The notes under the pieces were generated by a model, which was given only the letters and a program-made list of their open reading frames with translations, made no database searches and was not told the origin of the DNA. Made by a program: the position numbers and the translations under genes. Positions 6,186-14,222 of a stretch of 14,222 nucleotides of DNA are shown one piece after another. The DNA is from Oscillospiraceae bacterium (lineage in GTDB: Bacteria > Bacillota > Clostridia > Saccharofermentanales > Saccharofermentanaceae), in the NCBI GenBank assembly GCA_902782985.1, contig CACZPC010000191.1, positions 1 through 14,222 on the forward strand, given 5' to 3'. Within the stretch, counting starts at the first letter, position 1. Each line of letters begins with the position of its first letter.

Positions 6186-7679
6186 TTAAAGTTTGTTTAC
6201 AAGCTCCTTAAACATATCGCCCCTGTGCTCGAAATGCCTGAAATGGTCATAAGAAGTACCTACGGGCGACATGATTACGATATCACCTTCATGCGCGAGT
6301 TCGCGAGCCTTATTAAGGGCATCTTTGTATGAATCGAGAACTGCCTGTCTTGTCTCTTCAAATTCATATACATCACCGTCACGGGACGGGAGCTTTATGA
6401 GCTGATATTTTCTGCCTGCTGCTTCTTTCTTTATGATGTCTTCTACAAGATCTGCATTGGATCCGTAAAGGATGATCCTGTCACTTACGCTTAAGATGGC
6501 ATCCCCAAGGCCCTCATAATTACACTTCTTATCGGCACCGCCTGCGATAAGTACACCGTGCATATTACGTCCGGCAAGAGCATTCATAGTATTGATAGTC
6601 CTGTTGGGGGAAGTATCGATGGACGAATTATAATATTTCACGCCGTCTATCTCACGGATAAACTCGATCCTGTGAGCCACTCCCTTAAACTCCTTGGCAA
6701 CTGATACGATATCATCGACTGATACAAATCCGTGTACTGCACCGATAGCAGCAAGGAAATTCTCCACATTATGCTTACCGGGAATAAAGATATCATCTTC
6801 AGCCATGATATCAGTGATATCGCCGTCCTTCTCGTATACGATCCTGCCGTCTGCAGTATATATCCTGTGATTTATGGCATCTTCCCCCGCTCTTACGGTA
6901 TTATCTCTGTCGAGAGCAAAATAAGAGATCCTTCCACCTGCGATCTTACGCATGTCATAAGTAATATCACATTTGCCGTTAAGGACGACCTTGCCAGTAG
7001 CAGACTGATATCTGAATATATTGGTCTTTGATGAGATATATTCATCATAGTCCTTATGGAAATCAAGATGATTGGGAGTAACATTCGTAACTATAGCTAC
7101 ATCAACACTCTGCTTCATATTAAGAAGCTGGAAGGATGAAAGTTCAAGAACTACCATATCCTCCTCTGTCATCTCGTCTACCTTGTCGAGCAGCGGCGTA
7201 CCGATATTTCCGCCGAGCCATACCTTATATCCGGCTTTCTTGAGCATCTCGGATACGAGAGTCGTGGTCGTAGTCTTACCGTCGGATCCCGTTATACCGA
7301 ATACTGTGGCAGGACAAAGATCGATAAAGAGCTCCATCTCCGATGTAAGTACTGCACCTTTGCTTACAGCTTCCTGCAGCTCGGGAGTCTCAACTCTCAT
7401 CTTGGGTGTCTTAAATACAAAGCTGAACTTCTCATTATGCAAAGGCTCGAGATAATTCTCTCCGAGCGACCATCTGACACGTATATTCTCGGACTTGAAT
7501 TCTTCCTTGACAGCCTTGATCGCAGGATCGTTCTCCTCTAATCTGTCGCAGGCAACTATCTCCATACCGATGGCATTTAGCCACTTGATTAGCGGTCTGT
7601 TCGAAATGCCGACGCCGATAACGGCGGCCTTCTTTCCTTTCGCATAGTCCTTAAACCTGATGAGCTTTATATAATCCAT
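6186..7679 (-). CDS. murD: UDP-N-acetylmuramoyl-L-alanine:D-glutamate ligase
   Basis: The 497-residue cytosolic ligase adds D-glutamate to UDP-MurNAc-L-Ala with ATP, an early step in making the peptidoglycan precursor. The N-terminal nucleotide-binding fold starts with AAVIGVGISNRPL (18-30), as in MurD. The ATP loop is GITGSDGKTTTT (128-139). The MurD-typical ELSSFQL (179-185) and TNVTPNHLDFH (198-208) follow, and YYNSSIDTSPNRT-type residues occur near 345-360 in the substrate region. The length is a little above the usual 430-460. It is the last gene of the long operon, 29 nt after the ABC gene stop, with GGAGG rather far (about 14 nt) before the ATG. No other division or cell-wall cluster genes (murF, mraY, ftsW, murG) are nearby, so this copy is outside a classical dcw cluster; whether a second murD exists cannot be seen here. 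Confidence 0.93.
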   Translation of the reverse strand: MDYIKLIRFKDYAKGKKAAVIGVGISNRPLIKWLNAIGMEIVACDRLEENDPAIKAVKEEFKSENIRVRWSLGENYLEPLHNEKFSFVFKTPKMRVETPELQEAVSKGAVLTSEMELFIDLCPATVFGITGSDGKTTTTTLVSEMLKKAGYKVWLGGNIGTPLLDKVDEMTEEDMVVLELSSFQLLNMKQSVDVAIVTNVTPNHLDFHKDYDEYISSKTNIFRYQSATGKVVLNGKCDITYDMRKIAGGRISYFALDRDNTVRAGEDAINHRIYTADGRIVYEKDGDITDIMAEDDIFIPGKHNVENFLAAIGAVHGFVSVDDIVSVAKEFKGVAHRIEFIREIDGVKYYNSSIDTSPNRTINTMNALAGRNMHGVLIAGGADKKCNYEGLGDAILSVSDRIILYGSNADLVEDIIKKEAAGRKYQLIKLPSRDGDVYEFEETRQAVLDSYKDALNKARELAHEGDIVIMSPVGTSYDHFRHFEHRGDMFKELVNKL

Positions 7680-7708
7680 TTTCTTTTCTGTTTCCTCCGC
7701 TGATTATC

Positions 7709-9466
7709 TTATTCAGTATACGACTTATAAAGCTTACTGTAAAAGCCGCCGCTGTTTATCATGTCTTCATGCTTACCCGTCTCGCTTACGCGCCCGTCTT
7801 CCATAACTACTATCATGTCTGCATCCACGATAGTAGAGAGCCTGTGCGCGATTATAAGACTGGTCCTGCCCTTAAGCAGATCCTTAACGGCTTTCTGTAT
7901 CTTTACCTCGGTAAGGATATCGACTGAAGATGTCGCCTCATCGAGTATCAAGATACAGGGATCCGCTGCCATGGCTCTAGTAATACTGAGGAGCTGTCTC
8001 TGACCTTCGGAAATATCATCTCTTGATGAGACTAACTTCTCATGGTATTTGCCCGGAAGCTTTCTGATAAATGAATCCGCACCGGAAATCCTTGCTGTGC
8101 GAATAGCTTCCTCGTCACTTAAAAGAGGAATGCCGAACTTGATATTCTCGATTATCTCGGCATTTCTGAACCATGTATCCTGAGTAACGACACCCAGATA
8201 TCGTCGAAGCGTGTTCCTTGGAACCTGCGAGATCGGCTTGCCGTTAACAAATATCTCTCCGGAATCAGGCTCATAGAACCTCAGAAGAAGATTGATAAGA
8301 GTCGTCTTACCGCAGCCTGTAGGACCTACGATCGCACAGGATGAACCTGCCTCGATCTTGAATGAGACATTCTTTATGACAGGCTGATCCTTAACATATG
8401 AGAATGATACATTCCTGAACTCTATCTCAAAGTCTCCCTCCCTGTCCCATGTCGTATCATCTTCAGACTGATCGGCTGAAAGATCATCATCCAGTTCAGC
8501 TTCATCAAGATAGGAGAAGATCCTTGACATGCAGGCCATAGAATCCGACAGTTCTGTATAAACAGAAGATAATTCATTAAAAGGCTGCATAAACTGCTTT
8601 GAATATGCGAGCATAGATGTAAGAAGGCCGACTGTAATGATACCGCCGGTTACATGTCCTGCACCGATAAAAGCAACACCCGCGTATATAAGAGCATTGA
8701 CGAATCTGGTAGAAGGATTCGTGATCGACGACAGGAATGTAGCCCTGCGGGATGTGTTTTTGTAATCCTCATTGATATCGTCAAACTCGCCGCAGATCAT
8801 TTCGTTGATATTAAACAGATGAATGATCCTGAAGTTGCCCGTGCCCTCGGAGATAAATGATGTCTGACGTGACCTGATCTCGGACTGTGCCTTAAATGAA
8901 GAGAAAGTCCTTGAGGCGATAAAGTAGGAAACAAGGAATGATACGGGCGTAAATATGAGCACAAAGAGTGCTATCTTCCAGTCGGACATGAGCATTATCG
9001 ACAAAGTAAAAATGATAGCCGTTATACCCGAAAAGAACTGATTCATGAACATGATAAGACCGTCACCGATGGTCTCACAATCACTTATGACCATGCTCTG
9101 AATGCTTCCTGCCGAAGTATTGTCTATATAGGATATCGGAAGTTTTCTTACCTTGCCGTATGCTTCATTTCTTATCCTTTCGGTAACATCGTAAGCGATC
9201 TTATTATTCGTCTTATTCATGAAAAGCTGGAATAGAGAAGATAGCACGATAAGACAGATCATAATGATGATATATCTTCCGAGATTCGCATAATCGATAT
9301 TTCCGTCATTGATACAGTCGATGGCATGACCGAACAGGAAAGGCAACAGTATACCTATTCCGGACGACAGTACAGCCGTGATGATAGAGATGATCATCTT
9401 ACTCCTGCTGCCCTTGAGGAATGTAACAAAACGCTTTATGAGCCCTGAATCGAATCTTCTCATCAT
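7709..9466 (-). CDS. ABC exporter half-transporter, subunit with the catalytic ATP site residues
   Basis: The 585-residue protein fuses six membrane helices (about 22-310) to an ATP-binding domain (about 345-580), the layout of type IV (ABCB-like) exporters. Visible motifs are Walker [10 protein letters not shown] (381-389), Q-loop Gln429, signature ISEGQ (485-489, degenerate against LSGGQ), Walker B ending LILDE with catalytic Glu510, D-loop SSVD (513-516) and switch His541. Its partner, encoded by the overlapping upstream gene, lacks the Glu and His but has an intact LSGGQ. The pair therefore matches heterodimeric exporters with one hydrolysing and one degenerate site, such as the TM287/288, BmrCD and LmrCD types. 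The substrate (drug, lipid or peptide) cannot be told. Two adjacent ATG codons (9466 and 9463) follow GAGGAGGGTG. The second has the more usual spacing; the first gives the ATGA overlap reported here. Confidence 0.93.
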   Translation of the reverse strand: MMRRFDSGLIKRFVTFLKGSRSKMIISIITAVLSSGIGILLPFLFGHAIDCINDGNIDYANLGRYIIIMICLIVLSSLFQLFMNKTNNKIAYDVTERIRNEAYGKVRKLPISYIDNTSAGSIQSMVISDCETIGDGLIMFMNQFFSGITAIIFTLSIMLMSDWKIALFVLIFTPVSFLVSYFIASRTFSSFKAQSEIRSRQTSFISEGTGNFRIIHLFNINEMICGEFDDINEDYKNTSRRATFLSSITNPSTRFVNALIYAGVAFIGAGHVTGGIITVGLLTSMLAYSKQFMQPFNELSSVYTELSDSMACMSRIFSYLDEAELDDDLSADQSEDDTTWDREGDFEIEFRNVSFSYVKDQPVIKNVSFKIEAGSSCAIVGPTGCGKTTLINLLLRFYEPDSGEIFVNGKPISQVPRNTLRRYLGVVTQDTWFRNAEIIENIKFGIPLLSDEEAIRTARISGADSFIRKLPGKYHEKLVSSRDDISEGQRQLLSITRAMAADPCILILDEATSSVDILTEVKIQKAVKDLLKGRTSLIIAHRLSTIVDADMIVVMEDGRVSETGKHEDMINSGGFYSKLYKSYTE

Positions 9467-11187
9467 ACACCCTCCTCATTCTGGAGAGCACAGAGCTTCC
9501 TGTATGTATCGGATATCTTCAGAAGTTCCTTATGAGGAGCATATGCCGAGATACGCCCGTCTTCGATAAGAAGGATCTTATCAAGATCCATGACCGTCTT
9601 GATCTTCTGAGATACGAATATCATCGTCGGAGAATTCTCAAGAGAAGACAGATTCTTAAGAAGTCTTCTCTCAGTAGCGGCATCAAGAGCCGAAGTAGAA
9701 TCATCGAATATAAGAAGTCCCGGGGTACCGGCAAGTGCTCTGGCAATACCGATCCTCTGCTTCTGGCCGCCGGACAGACCGGCACCGTTAGCCTTTACCT
9801 CGAATTCCTTACCCTCTTCCTTATGTGCGATAACATCGTCAGTACACGAATCGATAATTGCCCTGTCGATCCTGTCCTGAGTAATATCCTCACGGCCGAG
9901 TGAGATATTATAACTGATAGAGCCTGTAAACATTCTTGCCTTCTGAACACATAAAGACATGGCTTTATACAGGCTGCTCCTGGAGATCTTCTCCACGGAA
10001 CAACCGTCAAGAAGGATCTCTCCGGTATCGGGAGAATAAAGTCCCGATGCAAGCTGTGCTACGGTTGACTTGCCCGACCCGGTCATACCGATCACTCCGA
10101 TACGTTCGCCCTTCTCTACCTTAAATGAGATATCGGAAAGCGTCTCCTCTGACGAATCGGGATAACTGAATGACACTCCCTTAAATTCCAATGAATGAGC
10201 AGCATGGGGTTCTTTGACTTCCACTGCATCCGATATGGACTCATCCACATACTTAAGCAGATCCCTGACTCTCACGGTGCATGCTACCGCACGGCTGACA
10301 GTAACGATAAGATTAGCAAGCTTGATAAGCTCGACGATTATCATCGTCATATATGTATAAAGTGCAACGACCTGTCCCTGAGTAAGATTCCCCGCCTCGA
10401 CATTGACGGCACCGCGTGCTATAAGAAAGCAAACGGAAAGATTGATGATCAGAAAAGTCACCGGATTAAGAAATGCAGAGATACCTGCAGCTTTCTTCTG
10501 CAGAAGATTTAAAGCGGAGCTCTTCTCCTTAAAGCCCTTAAGATCATCGGAGGATCTGTTGAAACCTCTTATTACCTTCACTCCCGCAAGACCATTGCCG
10601 GTAGCATCGACAAGAGCATCCAGGCCGCGTCGTGTCTCTTTATAAGCCGGGATAGCCTTTCGCATATTAAATGCTACGAATACACCGAGGACCGTCACTA
10701 CGACAACAAATATAAGCGCCATCCTGACACTTACGGTAAATGCCATTATTACAGCGCCGAATACAATAAAAGGAGATCTTAAAAGAAGTCTCAATGTAAG
10801 ATTTATACCGCTTTGTATCTGATTAACGTCTGACGTAAGTCCCGTAACGATATTAGACGAACCGATGCGCTCATAATCAGATACCGACAGATGCATGATC
10901 TTACGGAAAAGATCACGTCTTACATCCGAAGATATACCTGCGGCAGCCGATGCGGCAAAATACTGTGCACAAATGGCGCATACGATCCCGACGGCGGCAA
11001 AGATGACAAGCAGGATGATATTATTCCTTATAACTGCCGGATCATTACCCCTAATACCCTTATCGATGATATCTTTGATGACCAGAGGCACGATAAGCTC
11101 GAATACAGCCTCAAGGAGCTTAAAGAGCGGACTTAATATGCTCTGGACAGAATAACCCTTAACGTATTTCAATACGCCCTTTAACAT
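9463..11187 (-). CDS. ABC exporter half-transporter, subunit with the degenerate ATP site
   Basis: The 574-residue membrane-plus-ATPase half-transporter has about six helices in residues 15-300 and a nucleotide-binding domain from about 330. Motifs are Walker [10 protein letters not shown] (367-375), Q-loop Gln415 and a canonical signature LSGGQKQR (471-478). Walker B ends LLIFDD, so Asp496 replaces the catalytic Glu, and Gln527 (VSQK) replaces the switch His. These two changes are the standard mark of the non-hydrolysing site in heterodimeric exporters. The intact LSGGQ completes the active site of the partner encoded just downstream. The frame extends upstream to an ATG at 11217, but the ATG at 11187 is preferred. 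It forms a TGATG junction with the stop of the amidohydrolase gene, is preceded by GGGGGA, and gives the usual N-terminus ([12 protein letters not shown]). The longer form would add ten atypical residues including two Cys. Confidence 0.92.
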   Translation of the reverse strand: MLKGVLKYVKGYSVQSILSPLFKLLEAVFELIVPLVIKDIIDKGIRGNDPAVIRNNIILLVIFAAVGIVCAICAQYFAASAAAGISSDVRRDLFRKIMHLSVSDYERIGSSNIVTGLTSDVNQIQSGINLTLRLLLRSPFIVFGAVIMAFTVSVRMALIFVVVVTVLGVFVAFNMRKAIPAYKETRRGLDALVDATGNGLAGVKVIRGFNRSSDDLKGFKEKSSALNLLQKKAAGISAFLNPVTFLIINLSVCFLIARGAVNVEAGNLTQGQVVALYTYMTMIIVELIKLANLIVTVSRAVACTVRVRDLLKYVDESISDAVEVKEPHAAHSLEFKGVSFSYPDSSEETLSDISFKVEKGERIGVIGMTGSGKSTVAQLASGLYSPDTGEILLDGCSVEKISRSSLYKAMSLCVQKARMFTGSISYNISLGREDITQDRIDRAIIDSCTDDVIAHKEEGKEFEVKANGAGLSGGQKQRIGIARALAGTPGLLIFDDSTSALDAATERRLLKNLSSLENSPTMIFVSQKIKTVMDLDKILLIEDGRISAYAPHKELLKISDTYRKLCALQNEEGV

Positions 11188-12449
11188 CAGACAAGATCCC
11201 CCACAAGACGGCTGCACTGACGGTTTATCTCATCGATATCCACTGTCAGGAGCTTGCCGTGATCATAGAGCATCTTACCTGCACATACGGTCATCAGTAC
11301 ATTTACGGGCGAACCTGAATATACGATATTACTCAGGAGATTATTTACCGGATTCATGTTGGGATGCTTCATATCAAAGAGGATAAAGTCTGCATTCTTG
11401 CCTGCTGCAAGTACATCGGAATCATTAAGCTCCATGCAGTATGCACCGCCGCTGATACCGGCCTTGAGGATATGATAAGGATCGATTATACCGTCCTTAT
11501 CTTCCCTGACATTCGATAATACGGCATCAAGATACATCTCGCGGAACATATCAAGGGAATTATTACTTCCGGCTCCGTCCGTACCGATGGCTATCTTAAG
11601 ACCTGCATCGATATACTTTCGGACAGGTGCGATACCGCTGCTGAGCTTTAAGTTGGAGCAGGCATTAAATACCGTATAAAGTCCTCTCTTCTTGAAGACT
11701 TCAATATCCTCATCAGAGAAGTGGACACAATGAAAGCCGCCTCCGCCGAAATCAAAGATACCCATCTCGTCGAGAAGGACTGCGGGAGTCTTACCATATC
11801 TTTCGATACAACCGTCTACCTCGGACTTTGTCTCGGAAATATGTGTATATACGGGAGCATTATACTTATGGGCAAGATCACTGATTATCTTAAGATTGTC
11901 CTGATTAGTAGTATATTCGGCATGAAATCCCATCTTATATGAAACGAGCGGATCATATTCATTGAACTTCAGATATCTCTCCTCGATAAGATCCATACCG
12001 CCGAAGTCATTTGGAGAACCGCAGAATACGTTTCTGATACCGATATCCACCGCAGCCTTAGCAACTGCCTCCGGGAACATATACATATCAAAGCAGGCGG
12101 TCGTACCGCTCATTATATTCTCGGCAAATCCCAGAAGCGTAAACCAATATACATGTTCAGCCGTAAGCTTGGCTTCCCTCGGGAATATAGCCTTAAAGAG
12201 CCAGTCATTAAGCTCATATTCATCTGCCAGTGATCTGGCGAAAGTCATAGCAGTATGAGTATGCGCATCCTTAAGAGAAGGCATCAGGAGATTACCGTCA
12301 CAATCAACTTCCTTATCGAAATTCTCCGCGGACTTTCTGCCGTCAAAGACAACATCCTCGATCTTGTCATCCCTGACCCAAAGCTCACCCTCGCGGATCT
12401 CCCTGTCCTCTCCGGTAAAGATCTTCGCATTAAAATATCTTGTCCTCAT
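11187..12449 (-). CDS. Amidohydrolase of the MTA/SAH deaminase family
   Basis: The 420-residue TIM-barrel amidohydrolase resembles 5-methylthioadenosine/S-adenosylhomocysteine deaminases. Metal and active-site positions line up with that family: HTH (His63, His65) after the first strand, Glu92 in FPREAKLT, His176 in FHAEYTT, His203 and Glu206 in THISET, His243 in HCVH, and Asp291 in the [13 protein letters not shown] motif. The expected reaction is hydrolytic deamination of an adenine- or guanine-type nucleoside, for example SAH to S-inosylhomocysteine, in the cytosol. Related enzymes also act on other purine or pterin substrates, so specificity is tentative. A strong AAGGAGGG precedes the ATG. 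The gene lies 13 nt after cls and shares one base with the following ABC gene, so it is in the middle of the operon. Why a nucleoside deaminase is placed between lipid and export genes is not evident. Confidence 0.88.
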   Translation of the reverse strand: MRTRYFNAKIFTGEDREIREGELWVRDDKIEDVVFDGRKSAENFDKEVDCDGNLLMPSLKDAHTHTAMTFARSLADEYELNDWLFKAIFPREAKLTAEHVYWFTLLGFAENIMSGTTACFDMYMFPEAVAKAAVDIGIRNVFCGSPNDFGGMDLIEERYLKFNEYDPLVSYKMGFHAEYTTNQDNLKIISDLAHKYNAPVYTHISETKSEVDGCIERYGKTPAVLLDEMGIFDFGGGGFHCVHFSDEDIEVFKKRGLYTVFNACSNLKLSSGIAPVRKYIDAGLKIAIGTDGAGSNNSLDMFREMYLDAVLSNVREDKDGIIDPYHILKAGISGGAYCMELNDSDVLAAGKNADFILFDMKHPNMNPVNNLLSNIVYSGSPVNVLMTVCAGKMLYDHGKLLTVDIDEINRQCSRLVGDLV

Positions 12450-12462
12450 ATACCCTCCTTGA

Positions 12463-14028
12463 TCAGAAAAGCGGTGCCACGAGCCTCAAAAGCGACTGGA
12501 CCACTCTGATAATTCCCTTCTGTCTTACATTATATCTTGAAGTGACATCGGAAGACCTCTTCATGGTATCTTCGAAATCACTTTTTATGTCAGCGATAGC
12601 AGGTACGTCATATAATAATACGGCATTTTCGAAATGATGATAAAAACTTCTGAAATCCATATTTATCGTACCTACCACGGCGAGCCTGTCATCAGCTAAG
12701 CAAAGCTTGGCATGACAAAATCCCGGAGTAAATTCATATATCTTAACTCCCGAAGAGATAAGCTCGGCATAATATGATCTTGTTGCCTGATAGATGATCT
12801 TCTTGTCAGGTATTCCGGGGGTAACTATCCTTACGTCGATCCCTCTCTTGGCCGCTATCTGCAATGCACGCTTGAGCTCGTCGGAGATGATCAGATAAGG
12901 AGTTATGAACCACACATATGAAGTAGCGGTATTAATGGCATTGATGTAGACATTTTCTCCTACGGGCTCATCATCCAGCGGGGTATCGGCATAAGGTGCT
13001 ACGATACCGCCCGAACTTACATCCGAACCGTCATAGACAAAGAACTTCTCAAGGTCTTCATCATTTCTGTTCTTCCTGACGGAGTTCCACATCTCGAGGA
13101 ACATGACCGTAAGAGATCTGACTGCACCGCCTCTTATCATGATACCGGCATCCTTCCATTCGCCATACGGATGAGTAATATTAAAGTACTCATTGGCGAT
13201 ATTATATCCGCCGGTAAATCCGACCTTGCCGTCTATGACCGTGATCTTTCTGTGGTCCCTGTTATTGATGAACAGATTAAAGAACGGCATTATGGGATTA
13301 AAGGCCATACATTTTATACCATGAGATTCCATCCTCTTTATGAAGTCATAATTTATGAATACAAAGCTTCCCAGATCATCATAGAGGATCCTCACGTCTA
13401 CTCCGGCCTCGGCTCTCTCGAATAAAGCTTCTTTCATCCCCTCAAAAGATTCCTTATCCTCGATGGCATGATATTCCATGAAGATGAATTCCCGGGCTTT
13501 CCTGATTTCTTCGATCTGAGACTTTAGCGCCTTGGTCGTATCTGAAAAATAAGTAATATCGTTATCCAGGTAAAGCGGGAAGCCGCAGTGATCCTGAATA
13601 TATCGAAGATCTCCTGCCATGCTCTGATCCTTTAAAGTGACTTTTGAAATGATGCTCTTATCTGCTCTTATAAACCTCTCGGTAAGAAGCCTTGAGTTCT
13701 CGAATCTCTTTCTCATCATCAAAGTATTCGACATCGCTTCGGAAAGCAGGAAAAACAGGACTCCGATGACCGGTGCCATCATGATAAGTATCATCGTCGG
13801 AGCCTTTAAAGACATGATCTTCTCATTCTCATTGATGGCGATGACAAGGATGACCGCAAAAGCGCTGATAACGATATTGATGATCGGATATTGAGCTGAG
13901 AGATTAGTGATCAGGACCCAGACCCAAATAAACTGTATAAGCAGCAGAAGGACGGCCAAAAGGATCCGTCCTACGCTGTTCTTTATTGAAGTCTTTTTCT
14001 CGCGGGTCTTATGTCCGATCCTGTTCAT
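12463..14028 (-). CDS. cls: Cardiolipin synthase (phospholipase D superfamily)
   Basis: The 521-residue membrane enzyme joins two phosphatidylglycerol molecules to make cardiolipin and glycerol. It has N-terminal membrane helices (about 20-41, 48-65 and 75-96), then two phospholipase D domains. The first HKD motif is HRKITVID (His259, Lys261, Asp266), followed by GFTGGYNIANEY; the second is HAKLCLAD (His439, Lys441, Asp446), followed by GTINMDFRSF. Both catalytic sets are intact, and the length is close to bacterial Cls of the clsA type. The ATG at 14028 shares its A with the stop of the upstream aminopeptidase (TGATG). Only a weak GAG lies in the ribosome-binding position, so translation is probably coupled to the upstream gene. 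The amidohydrolase gene follows after 13 nt. Confidence 0.95.
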   Translation of the reverse strand: MNRIGHKTREKKTSIKNSVGRILLAVLLLLIQFIWVWVLITNLSAQYPIINIVISAFAVILVIAINENEKIMSLKAPTMILIMMAPVIGVLFFLLSEAMSNTLMMRKRFENSRLLTERFIRADKSIISKVTLKDQSMAGDLRYIQDHCGFPLYLDNDITYFSDTTKALKSQIEEIRKAREFIFMEYHAIEDKESFEGMKEALFERAEAGVDVRILYDDLGSFVFINYDFIKRMESHGIKCMAFNPIMPFFNLFINNRDHRKITVIDGKVGFTGGYNIANEYFNITHPYGEWKDAGIMIRGGAVRSLTVMFLEMWNSVRKNRNDEDLEKFFVYDGSDVSSGGIVAPYADTPLDDEPVGENVYINAINTATSYVWFITPYLIISDELKRALQIAAKRGIDVRIVTPGIPDKKIIYQATRSYYAELISSGVKIYEFTPGFCHAKLCLADDRLAVVGTINMDFRSFYHHFENAVLLYDVPAIADIKSDFEDTMKRSSDVTSRYNVRQKGIIRVVQSLLRLVAPLF

Positions 14029-14222
14029 CAGATATTCTCGATAAAAGCCTTATATGCGAGATAAGTATAGTAAAGATCGATCTTTGAGATAACCTCATAC
14101 GGTGCATGCATCGACCAGACGGGTACGCCGGCATCGATAACGTTCATACCGTGCTTAGCCATATAAGCGGAGATCGTTCCGCCGCCGCCTGCATCGACCT
14201 TACCGAGTTCGCCTGTCTGCCA
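14028..14222 (-). CDS. M18-family aminopeptidase, C-terminal end only
   Basis: The last 64 residues of a gene that enters from the right edge. The sequence GELGKVDAGGGGTISAYMA (residues 4-22 of the visible part) and VPVWSMHAPYEVISK are characteristic of the C-terminus of M18 metallo-aminopeptidases (aspartyl aminopeptidase/LAP4 type). The His in MHAPYE is a metal ligand in that family. The enzymes are cytosolic, act as large oligomers and remove N-terminal, often acidic, residues from peptides. The stop codon overlaps the cls start by one base, so it belongs to the same operon. Start, length and N-terminal active-site residues lie outside the window. Confidence 0.88.
   Translation of the reverse strand, partial: WQTGELGKVDAGGGGTISAYMAKHGMNVIDAGVPVWSMHAPYEVISKIDLYYTYLAYKAFIENI

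Noticed and set aside
7072..7455. 127-codon plus-strand frame inside murD
   Set aside because: It is antisense to the conserved ATP-loop region of murD, with no ribosome binding site of note or recognisable product.
11188..11217. Ten-residue N-terminal extension of the ABC subunit starting at 11217
   Set aside because: It overlaps the end of the amidohydrolase gene, is not typical of ABC exporter N-termini, and the TGATG junction at 11187 offers a better start.

Overview
The window looks like chromosomal DNA from a Gram-positive anaerobe, most likely a member of the Bacillota class Clostridia. This is an inference from the modest-to-low GC content by eye, strong AGGAGG-type ribosome binding sites, the gene families present, and the clostridial-style heterodimeric ABC exporter, cardiolipin synthase and MTA/SAH-deaminase-like amidohydrolase. 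Every gene but one is on the minus strand, and coding density is high. I see no mobile element, CRISPR array, rRNA or tRNA.

Read in the direction of transcription (right to left), the right half is one long, tightly packed transcription unit. It contains the C-terminal end of an M18 aminopeptidase (14222-14028), a cardiolipin synthase, an amidohydrolase, two ABC exporter half-transporters that form an asymmetric heterodimer, and murD (ending at 6186). Junctions are 1-nt TGATG overlaps, a 4-nt ATGA overlap, or gaps of 13 and 29 nt. The cargo mixes envelope synthesis (murD, cls), export and nucleoside/peptide housekeeping.

Downstream of an AT-rich gap with a perfect 12-bp inverted repeat lies a second compact unit of three overlapping membrane-protein genes (6119-2526). 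The first is a stand-alone extracytoplasmic sensor-like protein with two membrane segments and no cytoplasmic output domain. The second is a 731-residue protein in which a similar sensor-like module is joined to a 12-helix MFS-type transporter with a long tyrosine-rich tail. The third is a single-span protein whose cytoplasmic N-terminus loosely resembles sigma region 2. This trio is the best candidate here for an undescribed system. It ends at a strong bidirectional terminator (2483-2511) shared with a convergent plus-strand gene for a small protein with two cysteine clusters, which has its own clear promoter.

The left end holds a secreted or anchored NlpC/P60 cysteine peptidase (1691-1023), transcribed divergently from the small cysteine-cluster gene, and the N-terminal 302 residues of a DHH/DHHA1 phosphoesterase (908 to the window edge), preceded by its own promoter.
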